From JANWHQ01 sp963775275 (GTDB lineage: Bacteria; Pseudomonadota; Alphaproteobacteria; Caulobacterales; Caulobacteraceae), in NCBI GenBank assembly GCA_963775275.1, contig CAVZII010000005.1, forward strand, positions 1,240,001-1,304,000: a stretch of 64,000 nt of DNA. Reading direction: 5' to 3'. Each line of letters starts with the position of its first letter. Position 1 is the stretch's first letter. The position numbers and the translations under genes were made by a program. Below are positions 1 to 7,737 of the stretch, in pieces. The notes under the pieces were generated by a model. The model was not told the DNA's origin, did no database searches, and worked only from the letters and a program-made list of their open reading frames with translations.

Positions 1-565
1 CGTGTCCCAGGGTCTTGGGGTCGGGCTCCACGGCCATGCGCAGGGCGCGCGCCAGGGCCTTGAAGCCGGACTCGGCGATGTGGTGCGAGTTCTCGCCGTA
101 GAGGGTCTCCAGATGAACGCAGGCGCCCGCGTTCATGGCGAAGGCGTGGTGGAACTCCTTGAAAAGCTCAGTGTCCATCTCCCCGACCTTCGGCCGGACG
201 AAGGCCACCCTCCAGACCAGGTAGGGCCGGTTGGAAAGGTCGATGGCGCAGCGCGTCAGGGTCTCGTCCATAGGGATGTAGGCGTGGCCGAAGCGGCGCA
301 CGCCCTTGAATCCGTCGAGCGCCTGGTTCACCGCCTGGCCAAGCACGATGCCCGTGTCCTCGACGGTGTGGTGCATGTCGATGTGCAGGTCGCCCTTGGT
401 CTCGATCTCGAGGTCGAAGCCGCCGTGCCGGCCGAACGACTCCAGCATGTGGTCGAAGAAGCCCACGCCCGTGGAGACGCGCGTGGTCCCCGCGCCGTCG
501 AGATCCACGGCGACGCGGATCTGCGTCTCCTTCGTCTCGCGCGCGACCTCGGCGGTCCTGCCCAT
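1..565 (-). CDS. hisB: Imidazoleglycerol-phosphate dehydratase HisB (3' end outside window)
   Basis: Histidine biosynthesis, dehydration of imidazoleglycerol phosphate in the cytoplasm. Reading the minus strand from ATG at 565 gives 188 codons before the window edge, so only about the last ten residues are missing. The two metal-binding repeats typical of the family are visible: the FFDHMLESFGRHGG stretch followed by DMHHTVEDTGIVLG, and later EFHHAFAMNAG followed by GENSHHIAESGFKALARAL. This is the monofunctional form with no HAD phosphatase domain ahead of it. It starts 9 nt after the stop of the adenosine kinase gene, so the two probably share a transcript. Confidence 0.95.
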   Translation of the reverse strand, partial: MGRTAEVARETKETQIRVAVDLDGAGTTRVSTGVGFFDHMLESFGRHGGFDLEIETKGDLHIDMHHTVEDTGIVLGQAVNQALDGFKGVRRFGHAYIPMDETLTRCAIDLSNRPYLVWRVAFVRPKVGEMDTELFKEFHHAFAMNAGACVHLETLYGENSHHIAESGFKALARALRMAVEPDPKTLGH

Positions 566-574
566 GACCTGGCC

Positions 575-1561
575 CTAAAGCCCCGCCTTGATGGCGAGGT
601 CGCGCAACGAGGCGTTCGGGCGCGCGCCGTAGTGGGAGATCACCTCGGCGGCGGCGAGCGAGCCCAGCTTGCCGCAGACATCCAGCGAGCGGCCGCGCGC
701 GAGGCCGTAGAGGAAGCCCGCCGCATAGGCGTCGCCGGCGCCGGTGGTGTCCACCACCTCGGTCGGGACCGCCGCGACCTTGTGGGTCTCGCCGCCGCCG
801 ATGATCACCGAGCCCTCGGCGCCGCAAGTCAGGGCCGCGATCTGAACGTGCGGGCGGGTGAGCCGGACCGCCTCGTCGAAGTCCTTGGTCTGGAAGAGGG
901 CGGTGATCTCCTCCTCGTTGGCGAACAGGATGTCCACCTGCTGCTCGATGAAGTCGAGCAGCACCTCGCGGAAGCTCTCCACCACGAAGCTGGCCGACAG
1001 GGTCAGGGCGATCAGCCGGTCGTTGGTGCGCGCCAGGGCCGCCGCCTTGGCGAAAGCCTTGCGAGCCTCGTCGGGCGTGAAGAGGTAGCCCTCGAGAAAG
1101 GTGATCTTGGCCGCCTCGATGGTCGCGGGGTCGACGTCGTCGGGGCCGAGCAGGTTGGCCGCGCCCAGGAAGGTGGCCATGGTGCGCTGCCCGTCGGGCG
1201 TGACGTTGATCAGGCAACGAGCCGTGGCCGAGCCGTCCGCCAGGGGCGGGGTGTCGAAGTGGGCGCCGATGGCGCGGATGTCGTGGCCGAACACCCCGCC
1301 GAGCTGGTCGTCGGCGACCTTGCCGATGAAGGCGGCGCGCCCGCCGAAGCTCGCGATCGCGGCCACGGTGTTGGCCGCCGAGCCGCCGGAGGTCTCCACG
1401 CCCGGGGGCATCGCCTCATAGAGCTCGGCGGCGCGGGCGTCGTCGATCAGAATCATGCCGCCCTTGGGGAGCTCCTGCTCGGCCAGAAAACCTTCGGTGG
1501 AGGGCGTGATCACGTCGACGATGGCGTTGCCGATGGCGGCGACGTCGTAAAGCTCGGGCAT
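575..1561 (-). CDS. PfkB-family carbohydrate kinase, probable adenosine kinase
   Basis: A 328-residue ribokinase-fold kinase. It shows the N-terminal PfkB glycine motif (SGGSAANTVAAIASFGG, about residues 55-70), the NEEE Mg-binding motif in FANEEEITALF, and the C-terminal signature DTTGAGDAYAAGFLYG holding the catalytic Asp and anion hole. Length and the opening YDVAAIGNAIVDV fit the alphaproteobacterial adenosine kinase group, which phosphorylates adenosine to AMP for purine salvage; another nucleoside or sugar as substrate cannot be excluded. The ATG at 1561 is chosen because the family's N-terminal beta strand begins there; upstream in-frame sequence is low-complexity. purEK lies about 1.5 kb away. 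Confidence 0.85.
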   Translation of the reverse strand: MPELYDVAAIGNAIVDVITPSTEGFLAEQELPKGGMILIDDARAAELYEAMPPGVETSGGSAANTVAAIASFGGRAAFIGKVADDQLGGVFGHDIRAIGAHFDTPPLADGSATARCLINVTPDGQRTMATFLGAANLLGPDDVDPATIEAAKITFLEGYLFTPDEARKAFAKAAALARTNDRLIALTLSASFVVESFREVLLDFIEQQVDILFANEEEITALFQTKDFDEAVRLTRPHVQIAALTCGAEGSVIIGGGETHKVAAVPTEVVDTTGAGDAYAAGFLYGLARGRSLDVCGKLGSLAAAEVISHYGARPNASLRDLAIKAGL

Positions 1562-1663
1562 TCGTCTTCCTCGGATTGAGCGGCGGCGGACTATAGCGGC
1601 CGATCGCCGCCAGGCAATCCGGAGCCCTTGCCAGGGCGGCCGCAGCCGGCTCTGTTGTCCGCC

Positions 1664-2128
1664 ATGCAACGCCCTGTGGCCCTGTGCATCTGCGCCCTCG
1701 CCCTCACCGCTCTGGCCGGCGGCGCGGCCGCGGCTGGCAAGGCCGCGCGGCGCCCGTCGCGGCCCGCCGACGCCCGGCCGGCCGCCGAGGCCGCCGGCCC
1801 CATCGCCACCGCGCCCCGGGAGAAGACGGCGGCCGGGAACGCCTCCCCGATTCCCTTGCGCGGCCTGCTGTCCGTCACCGAAGCCGAGGCGCGCGCAAGG
1901 CTCGGGCCGCCGGATCTGGCGCGCACGGAAGGGGCGGGGTCGCTGTGGACCTACCGGCTGAACCACTGCGCCTTGCTGGTCTTCTTCAAGGCCGCCGACG
2001 GGCAGCCCCTGCGCGTGTCCGGCGCGGCGTCCGGTCCCCGGCGGCGCGGCGAGGCGCCCCTGCCGGTGGACGCCTGCCTCGGAGAAGCGCTGGAGCGGGG
2101 CGCGGCCTACGCCGAGCTCGCGCCCTAG
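1664..2128 (+). CDS. Hypothetical secreted protein, possibly BamE/SmpA-like
   Basis: A 154-residue protein with an N-terminal signal peptide (MQRPVALCICALALTALAGG, cleavage near AAAAG), an Ala/Arg/Pro-rich linker to about residue 70, then a compact C-terminal part (LLSVTEAEARARLGPPDL ... WTYRLNHCALLVFF). The 'LxVxEAxxRxxLGPPD' beginning resembles the small BamE/SmpA fold, but this is only a resemblance. It is divergent from the kinase gene with about 100 nt between starts. Its TAG stop is formed by the CTAG that opens the first 166-bp repeat, so the natural C-terminus may have been trimmed by that insertion. Confidence 0.6.
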   Translation: MQRPVALCICALALTALAGGAAAAGKAARRPSRPADARPAAEAAGPIATAPREKTAAGNASPIPLRGLLSVTEAEARARLGPPDLARTEGAGSLWTYRLNHCALLVFFKAADGQPLRVSGAASGPRRRGEAPLPVDACLGEALERGAAYAELAP

Positions 2129-2290
2129 TATCCCGACTCCGAAGTTCGTCACCGCGAGCGGAGGGTGCGAACGAACTTCGGTATCGACAGGGATCAAGGC
2201 AAGCTATTGAATTTATTATGGTTGTTGAATTCGAAGTTCGCCGTCGAGCCCTCCCCAACGTGCAGGCGAACTTCAAACTCGCCACACTAT
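2125..2290. repeat. 166-bp double-hairpin element, copy 1 (diverged)
   Basis: The oldest-looking of four copies. It has the same length and order as copy 4: a 75-bp hairpin (2125-2199), a 13-nt spacer (2200-2212) and a 78-bp hairpin (2213-2290). The inner stems are well kept (CGAAGTTCGT/ACGAACTTCG and GAAGTTCGCC/GGCGAACTTC). The outer CTAGTG...CACTAG arms have decayed: the left end is CTAGTA and the right end CACTAT. The left CTAG holds the upstream gene's stop, and the right end abuts the stop of the diguanylate cyclase gene. AT content in the middle is higher than in the neighbouring genes. Confidence 0.85.
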
Positions 2291-2902
2291 TCAGCGGATC
2301 GGCTTCCTGAGGAACATAGCCGCGTCGGCGCGGGCGAGGACCGCCTCGGCGGTCTCCGAAGCGGCGACGCCGGTCAGGCCATAGGTGGCGGCGAGCGGGA
2401 TCCGGGCCCCGTCGACCTCGACCGGCTCGGCGCTGATGGCCCGGGCGAGGGCTTCGGCCTTGGCGAGCGCGCCCTTCCAGTCGGTCCGGGCCAAAAGCAG
2501 GGCGAACTCGTCGCCGCCGAGGCGGCCGACCAGGTCGGACTTTCGCACCCGCGCGGCGAGCCGCTCGGCCACGGCTTTGAGCGCGGCGTCGCCGGCCGCG
2601 TGGCCGAACTTGTCGTTGACCGCCTTGAAGCCGTCCAGGTCGAAATAGACCAGGGCGGCCTCGCCGCCGTAGCGGGCCATGTAGGCGATGGCGCGGCCGA
2701 GCTCACGCACGAAGGCGCGCCGGTTCAGGACCGGCGCCAGGGTGTCGGCGTCCGCCAGCGCCTCCGCCTCGGCCAGCCGCCGGCGCAGATCCGAGACCTC
2801 GCGGCGCAGGCGCCGGACCTCCTGGGCGAGCGCTTCCAGCGCCGAATCTGAGGACAGCGCGCCGCCGCCGGCCGGGCCCTCGTCGGCTGGGGAGCAAGCC
2901 AT
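2291..2902 (-). CDS. GGDEF-domain diguanylate cyclase
   Basis: A 203-residue soluble protein predicted to make cyclic di-GMP from two GTP. Residues about 15-50 form a heptad-rich coiled coil (ALEALAQEVRRLRREVSDL). The GGDEF domain follows: substrate/Mg site FDLDGFKAVNDKFGH, active-site signature RLGGDEFALLL, and an intact inhibitory I-site RKSD exactly five residues before GGDEF, so product inhibition is expected. There is no transmembrane or sensor domain; the coiled coil probably dimerises it. The stop lies immediately beside repeat copy 1. I cannot match it to a named Caulobacter cyclase. Confidence 0.9.
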   Translation of the reverse strand: MACSPADEGPAGGGALSSDSALEALAQEVRRLRREVSDLRRRLAEAEALADADTLAPVLNRRAFVRELGRAIAYMARYGGEAALVYFDLDGFKAVNDKFGHAAGDAALKAVAERLAARVRKSDLVGRLGGDEFALLLARTDWKGALAKAEALARAISAEPVEVDGARIPLAATYGLTGVAASETAEAVLARADAAMFLRKPIR

Positions 2903-3077
2903 GCGCCAGATGTAGCGACATCGGTTGCCTCGTCATAGCCGGCGCCTATACTCCGCGCCCTTCCGGGGACCCCCTCGCCTGGCGCCGTCCCATCCGGACC
3001 GGATGGACGCTCCAGGGTCCAACGCACTCGCGATCGCTAGGGCTTCGCTTCGCCCGGGATCGCTCCAGGACAAAGGC

Positions 3078-3573
3078 ATGAGCGCCTCCAAGCCTCCGGT
3101 CGCCATCATCATGGGAAGCCGTTCGGACTGGCCGACAATGAAGGGCGCGGCCGAAAGCCTCGACCTGATGGGCGTGGCCTACGAGGCCAAGGTCGTCTCC
3201 GCCCACCGCACGCCCGAGCGCATGTTCGCCTTCGCCAAGGGCGCCAAGGCGGCCGGCTTCAAGGTCATCATCGCCGCGGCGGGCGGCGCCGCGCACCTGC
3301 CCGGCATGACCGCCTCGATGACCGAGTTGCCGGTGCTGGGGGTGCCGATCCAGACCAAGAGCCTGGACGGCATGGATTCCCTGATGTCGATCGTCCAGAT
3401 GCCCACGGGGATCCCGGTGGGGACCCTGGCCATCGGGGAGGCCGGCGCGCGCAACGCGGGGCTCCTGGCGGCGCAGATCCTCGCTCTGACCGATCCGGCC
3501 CTGGCCGAGCGGGTGGTGGAGTTCCGCCGGCGCCAGACCGAACTCGGTGCCCGAGACCGTGGCGGACGCCTGA
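3078..3573 (+). CDS. purE: N5-carboxyaminoimidazole ribonucleotide mutase PurE (3'-terminal frameshift)
   Basis: Class I PurE of de novo purine synthesis, converting N5-CAIR to CAIR. The core is clear: MGSRSDWPTMKGA, the SAHRTPERMF motif, the AGGAAHLPGM loop and MPTGIPVGTLAIG. Near 3543 the frame breaks: the + strand reads GAACTCGGTG where a serine codon TCG directly after GAA would restore the tail SVPETVADA and a TGA at 3571-3573, immediately before the purK ATG. One inserted base explains it. The unshifted frame instead runs about 180 nt into purK with low-complexity sequence. Corrected length is about 164 residues. Confidence 0.93.
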
Positions 3574-4659
3574 ATGGCAAAGTTCCCGCTGAGGCCCGGC
3601 GCGACCATAGGGGTGATGGGCGGCGGACAGCTCGGGCGAATGCTGGCGCTCGCCGCCGCCCGGCTGGGGCTGAAGACCGTTGTGCTGGATCCGGAGGCCG
3701 ATTGCCCGGCGTCCACCGTGGCGGCCCGCACGATCCAGGGTGCCTATGACGACCCCAAGGGCCTGATGGCCCTGGCCGACGCCTGCGACGTGATCACCTT
3801 CGAGTTCGAGAACGTCCCGGCCGATGCGGTGCAGCAGCTGATCGACATGGGCGCGGAGGTCGCGCCGTCGCCCCGCGCCCTGGCGGTGGCCCAGGACCGG
3901 GTCGAGGAGAAGACCTTCCTGAACCTCGCCGGCGCCCCGACCGTGAGCTTCGTCGCCGCATCGAGCCGGCGGACCGCGGTCGACGCGGTGCGAAAGCTCG
4001 GCCCTCCGTGCCTTATCAAAACCCGGCGCGAGGGCTATGATGGCAAGGGCCAGATGTGGATCGAGCACGCTGCGGACGCGGCGGACGCCTTCGCGAAGAT
4101 CGGCGCCAAGCCCGCCATCGTGGAGGCGGCCTGCGACTTCACCCGCGAGCTGTCGGTGATCGCCGCGCGCGGCCGCTCGGGCGGCATCGCGGTCTATCCC
4201 CTGGGCGAGAACCACCACGAGAATGGAATCCTTCGGCGCACCCACGCGCCTGCGGCGGTGTCGCCCCATGTGCGCGATCAGGCCGAGCAGATCGCCGCGC
4301 GGATCCTGACGTCGCTCGACTACGTCGGCGTGCTGGCGGTTGAGCTGTTCGAGACCAAGGACGACCGGCTCCTCGTGAACGAGATCGCGCCCCGGGTGCA
4401 CAACTCCGGCCACTGGACGCTGGACGGATGCGAGGTCGACCAGTTCGAGCAGCACGTGCGCGCCGTCGCCGGCTGGCCGCTCGGCCCCAGCCACGCGATC
4501 GCCCAGACCGAGATGGTCAACCTCTTGGGCGACGAGATCGAGGACTGGAAGAAGCTCAGCGCCGACCCTGCCGCCCGGCTATGGCTCTACGGCAAGACCG
4601 AGGCCCGTCCCGGCCGCAAGATGGGTCACGTCAACCGCCTGAGGCCCCTGAAGGACTGA
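3574..4659 (+). CDS. purK: 5-(carboxyamino)imidazole ribonucleotide synthase PurK
   Basis: An ATP-grasp enzyme of 361 residues that carboxylates AIR with ATP and bicarbonate, supplying PurE. It opens with the Rossmann-like GVMGGGQLGRMLALAA stretch. The central ATP-grasp part shows KTRREGYDGKGQMWI and VEAACDFTRELSVIAAR. The C-terminal domain carries LLVNEIAPRVHNSGHWT. The ATG immediately follows the (frame-corrected) purE stop, so the pair is a tightly coupled purEK operon. It converges on the DUF4170 gene with 6 nt between them. Confidence 0.97.
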   Translation: MAKFPLRPGATIGVMGGGQLGRMLALAAARLGLKTVVLDPEADCPASTVAARTIQGAYDDPKGLMALADACDVITFEFENVPADAVQQLIDMGAEVAPSPRALAVAQDRVEEKTFLNLAGAPTVSFVAASSRRTAVDAVRKLGPPCLIKTRREGYDGKGQMWIEHAADAADAFAKIGAKPAIVEAACDFTRELSVIAARGRSGGIAVYPLGENHHENGILRRTHAPAAVSPHVRDQAEQIAARILTSLDYVGVLAVELFETKDDRLLVNEIAPRVHNSGHWTLDGCEVDQFEQHVRAVAGWPLGPSHAIAQTEMVNLLGDEIEDWKKLSADPAARLWLYGKTEARPGRKMGHVNRLRPLKD

Positions 4660-4665
4660 ATCTGC

Positions 4666-4902
4666 TCAATGCTCGCCCTTGCTGGGGTCCAGCAGCCGGT
4701 GGGCGTGGATGATGAAGTAGCGCGTCAAGGCGTTGTCGACGGTGGACTGGGCCTTGCCGCGCCAAGCCTTGTAGGCCTCGGCGTAGTTCGGATAGGCGCC
4801 GACCAGGTCGACCTTGGAGAGGTCGCGGAACTCTACGGCGTCGACGCTCTTGAGCTCCCCGCCGATGACGAGGTGCAGAAGCTGCTTTTCGGGTTCGGGC
4901 AT
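4666..4902 (-). CDS. DUF4170 family small protein
   Basis: A 78-residue protein of the alphaproteobacterial DUF4170 family, function unknown. Recognisable family sequence: LHLVIGGELKS at the start, the central VDLVGAYPNYAEAYKAWRG, and TVDNALTRYFIIHAHRLLDP at the end. It has no signal peptide or membrane segment. It is the last gene of a minus-strand set (pmbA, phosphatase, this gene), 21 nt after the phosphatase stop, and probably shares their transcript. The role is not known. Confidence 0.85.
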   Translation of the reverse strand: MPEPEKQLLHLVIGGELKSVDAVEFRDLSKVDLVGAYPNYAEAYKAWRGKAQSTVDNALTRYFIIHAHRLLDPSKGEH

Positions 4903-4923
4903 GACGGCGACTCGGGGTGACTC

Positions 4924-5739
4924 TCAGCTGGGCAGCTCGATATGGCCGACGCGCTCCAGGATCAACGGGTGGAGCGCTGGCCCGGCGCAAACCAGGCTGG
5001 GTTTTCTCGCCGAGGGCAGATTGTAGGCGAAGGCGCGGCCGAGGTGGTCGCTGACGCAGCCGCCGGCCTCGCGCACGATCAGGTCGGCCGCCGCCAGGTC
5101 CCAGTCGCACTTGCCCGACAGCGCGATCACCGCGTCGAAGTCGCCCGAGGCGACCAGCGCCATGCGGTAGGCCACCGAGTTGCGCGTCTCGATCCGCATG
5201 GGCGGCCAAGGCGTCGGCCAGGGCCGCTCGGTCAGGGCCCGCATGTCGCCCAGCATCGCACACCCCTCCAGCGCCTCGCGGACGCTGATCTGGATCGGCG
5301 CGCCGTTCAGTCGCGCGCCGCCGCCCGCCGTCGCCTCGTAGACCTCGCCGAGCTCGGGCGCGTTCAGCACGCCCGCCACCGGAACGCCGTTCTCGACCAC
5401 GGCGATGGAGACCGCCCACCAGGGGCGGCCGCGGATGAACGCGATGGTGCCGTCGATGGGATCCACCACGAAGGTGCGCGGCGCCTCGAGCCGCGAGCGA
5501 TCGTCCTCGGTCTCTTCCGACAGCCAGCCGTAGCCGGGCCGCGCCCCCGTGAGCCTTGACCACAGCAGGCGGTCGACCTCGAGGTCGGCCTCGGTGACGG
5601 GAGAGCCGCCGCTCTTGGACCAGGTCTTGACCCCTTGGGCCTGAAGCCGCCGGGCCAGGGCGCCGGCCTCGACCGCGGCGGCGCGGATCAGGTCGAGATC
5701 GCTTTCAGCCTCCGGTCGGGTCGGCGCATCGAGGCTCAT
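4924..5739 (-). CDS. Inositol monophosphatase-family phosphatase (CysQ / 3'(2'),5'-bisphosphate nucleotidase-like)
   Basis: A 271-residue Mg-dependent, Li-sensitive-type phosphatase. The metal-binding motifs are in order: SPVTEADLEVDRLLW, WLSEETEDD, the signature VDPIDGTIAFIRG, and the late CDWDLAAADLIVREAGG. The family includes inositol-1-phosphatase, CysQ (PAP phosphatase) and histidinol-phosphate phosphatase. No clear substrate determinant is visible, and with HisB lacking a phosphatase domain and hisB nearby, histidinol phosphate is a fair alternative. Its ATG overlaps the pmbA stop by 4 nt (ATGA), so translation is coupled. Confidence 0.85.
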   Translation of the reverse strand: MSLDAPTRPEAESDLDLIRAAAVEAGALARRLQAQGVKTWSKSGGSPVTEADLEVDRLLWSRLTGARPGYGWLSEETEDDRSRLEAPRTFVVDPIDGTIAFIRGRPWWAVSIAVVENGVPVAGVLNAPELGEVYEATAGGGARLNGAPIQISVREALEGCAMLGDMRALTERPWPTPWPPMRIETRNSVAYRMALVASGDFDAVIALSGKCDWDLAAADLIVREAGGCVSDHLGRAFAYNLPSARKPSLVCAGPALHPLILERVGHIELPS

Positions 5740-7067
5740 CGTCCGGCGACGGCGAGGTCCGGGATCATCAGGGAGGGGGCGTTGGTCGCGCCGCGCAGCT
5801 CCAGGTCCGAGCCCGGGACGATGCGCGCGTAGAGGTCGATCAGGTTGCCCGCCACGGTGATCTCGGTCACCGGGAAGGCCTCCTCGCCGTCCTCGAACCA
5901 CAGGCCCGAGACCCCGATCGACCAGTCGCCCGTGTTGGGGTTGAGCGAGGGGCCGAACATGGAGGTCACCAGGAGTCCCTTGCCGGCGTCCTTCATCAGC
6001 TGGGCCCGGTCCTTGTCCCCCGGCCTGAAGGTGAGGTTGGCGGGGCTGACGCCGGGAGGACCGGCGAGGCCGCGCGCGGCGTGGCCGGTGCTTTCGAGGC
6101 CCAGCTGGCGGGCCGAGGCGCAGTTCATGAGCCAGGTCGTCAGGACGCCGTCCTCGATCAGGGCCGTGTCCCGGTTTCCCACGCCCTCGTCGTCGAAGGG
6201 CGAGGAGCCGATCCCGCGGCGGCGATGCGGCTCGTCGACGATGTCGATCCCCTTGGCGAAGACGGGCTTGCCGAGCTTGTCCTTCAGGAAGGAGACCCCG
6301 CGCGCGACGGCGGGGCCCGAGACCGCGCCGATCAGGGGACCGATGACCGAGGCGGCCAGACGGTTCTCGAACACGACCGGCGCGGTGGTGCTTTCGATCT
6401 TGCGCGCCCCGAGCTGGGCGGCGGCGCGGCGCCCGGCCTCGCGCCCCACCGCCTCGGGCGTCGGCAGGTCCTCGCGCCAGCGGGTCGAGCGGCCTTCCCA
6501 GCCGCTTTCCATGCCCTCTCCCTCGCCCGCGATCACCGAGGCGCCGAGCGAGAAGCCGCTCGCGTGGTGCTCGCCGGCGAAGCCCTCGGAGGTGACGAGC
6601 CGCCAGGCCGAGGACGACCAGCCGGCCGAGCCGCCTTCCGAATTGGTCACCTTGGGCGTGGCGCGCGCCGAGTCCTCGGCCGCCCGCGCCTGGTCCTCGA
6701 GGTCGGCGGCGGAGGGCTCGGTCGGATCGTAGAGGTCGAGATCGGGCGCCGCGCCCCTGAACAGGCGCTCGGGGCCGGCAAGTCCGGCGTAGGGGTCCTC
6801 GGGCGCGAGCCGGGCCATGGCCACCGCCCGTTCCACCAGCTTGGCGCGGGCCTCGGCCGAGACGTCCGAGCCGGAGACGCTCGCCTGTCGCTTGCCGATG
6901 AAGACGCGAAGGCCGAGGTCGCGGGACTCTTCGCGCTCGACCTCCTCCAGGGCGCCCAGGCGCACGTTGATCGACAGGGACTGGCGCTCGGCGGAGACGG
7001 CTTCAGCGGCGTCCGCGCCGGCCTTCAGCGCGGCCTGGACCATCTCGTGCAGCATGTTCTCGTCCAT
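5736..7067 (-). CDS. pmbA: TldE/PmbA-family metalloprotease subunit
   Basis: About 443 residues, the normal size for TldE/PmbA, the partner of TldD in a zinc peptidase that processes peptides and, in enterics, microcin or CcdA. Typical features: an N-terminal helical part, the 'RDLGLRVFIGKRQASVSGSD' region, PHRRRGIGSSPFDDEG in the middle, and the C-terminal FGPSLNPNTGDWSIGVSGLWFEDG block. As usual for this subunit there is no HExxxH motif. tldD is not in the window. Start is ATG 7067 (MDENML) or 7076 (MAPMDENML); in-frame sequence further upstream is not family-like. First gene of a three-gene operon. Confidence 0.92.
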   Translation of the reverse strand: MDENMLHEMVQAALKAGADAAEAVSAERQSLSINVRLGALEEVEREESRDLGLRVFIGKRQASVSGSDVSAEARAKLVERAVAMARLAPEDPYAGLAGPERLFRGAAPDLDLYDPTEPSAADLEDQARAAEDSARATPKVTNSEGGSAGWSSSAWRLVTSEGFAGEHHASGFSLGASVIAGEGEGMESGWEGRSTRWREDLPTPEAVGREAGRRAAAQLGARKIESTTAPVVFENRLAASVIGPLIGAVSGPAVARGVSFLKDKLGKPVFAKGIDIVDEPHRRRGIGSSPFDDEGVGNRDTALIEDGVLTTWLMNCASARQLGLESTGHAARGLAGPPGVSPANLTFRPGDKDRAQLMKDAGKGLLVTSMFGPSLNPNTGDWSIGVSGLWFEDGEEAFPVTEITVAGNLIDLYARIVPGSDLELRGATNAPSLMIPDLAVAGR

Positions 7068-7215
7068 AGGCGCCATATGGACGGTCAGCCCAAGCGGGGC
7101 AAGCGCGGGGCCGGGCGGATTGACCAGGGTCAAGGCGCCGCGCCCAACGGGGCCCACTCTTCGCCCAGGAGCTCGGGCGCAAACGCCGCCGCGGGCCCAA
7201 GGGAGTCTTCAGACC

Positions 7216-7455
7216 ATGCTGAGCAAGCTTCTCGCCGCCGCGATGGCCGCGGCGCTGTTGGCCACGGCAGGGGCCGGGGCGGCCGACGCCCAGCCGCGAC
7301 ATGGGGACCGCCACGCCGCCGCGCCGCGCCATGAGGGCCGCTACCACCGCGACCGGCATCGGACGACGCGTTATGGCCGGCATCACCGGCGCCATCGGGT
7401 GCGCGTGTGCTACCGCCGACATCACCACTACGTCTGCCGCTACGTGTGGCGCTAG
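7216..7455 (+). CDS. Small His/Arg-rich secreted protein
   Basis: 79 residues. A signal peptide (MLSKLLAAAMAAALLATAGAG, cleavage near ADAQ) is followed by a short mature part extremely rich in His, Arg and Tyr with two Cys (RVRVCYRRHHHYVCRYVWR). Proteins like this are common in Caulobacterales and are of unknown function; periplasmic metal or acid buffering is only a guess. It is divergent from pmbA with about 150 nt between starts. The TAG stop is part of the CTAG that opens repeat copy 2, so the C-terminus may have been set by that insertion. Confidence 0.65.
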   Translation: MLSKLLAAAMAAALLATAGAGAADAQPRHGDRHAAAPRHEGRYHRDRHRTTRYGRHHRRHRVRVCYRRHHHYVCRYVWR

Positions 7456-7617
7456 TGTGGTGGATCAGAAGTTCGCATGATGATGGCGGCGCCCTCGGCT
7501 GCGAACTTCTGATCCGTAAACCACACTAGAATCATACATTTGCTAGTGTCCTTATCGATTCCGAAGTTCGCATCCGCCTTGCAAATGCGCTGGCGAACTT
7601 CGGAATCGGGACACTAG
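7452..7617. repeat. 166-bp double-hairpin element, copy 2
   Basis: Hairpin 1 (78 bp, 7452-7529): outer stem CTAGTGTGG/CCACACTAG, inner stem GGATCAGAAGTTCGCA/TGCGAACTTCTGATCC, GC-rich loop. Spacer AATCATACATTTG (7530-7542). Hairpin 2 (75 bp, 7543-7617): outer CTAGTGTCC/GGGACACTAG, inner CGATTCCGAAGTTCGC/GCGAACTTCGGAATCG. Both inner stems are perfect 16-bp pairs. The reverse complement matches copy 4 at all but two of 166 positions, both in the spacer. There is no coding potential and no transposase nearby. Confidence 0.95.
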
Positions 7618-7630
7618 TGGATCGCAGCAG

Positions 7631-7723
7631 ACGGATGGTTCCCATCCGTTTGTGGTCCGATCCACAAGGTTTCAAAGACTTGTAGCGAGAAGCCCGATCG
7701 GACGCCGACAGCGTCCGATCGGG
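7631..7723. terminator. Three tandem hairpins downstream of ubiD, probable terminator region
   Basis: Three perfect hairpins follow repeat copy 2: ACGGATGG/CCATCCGT (7631-7649, 3-nt loop), TTGTGG/CCACAA (7650-7667, 6-nt loop), and CCCGATCGGACG/CGTCCGATCGGG (7693-7723, 12-bp stem, 7-nt loop). The last lies 15 nt past the ubiD stop on the minus strand and is the best candidate for its terminator. There is no clear U-tract, so the terminator call is inference; the hairpins themselves are certain. Confidence 0.5.
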
Positions 7724-7737
7724 TCGCCCCACTGGCC

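Noticed and set aside
2..1579. A 525-codon plus-strand open frame over hisB and the kinase
   Set aside because: It is the antisense of two well-recognised genes, has low-complexity Ala/Gly/Arg/Val composition and no motif. High GC produces such frames opposite every real gene here.
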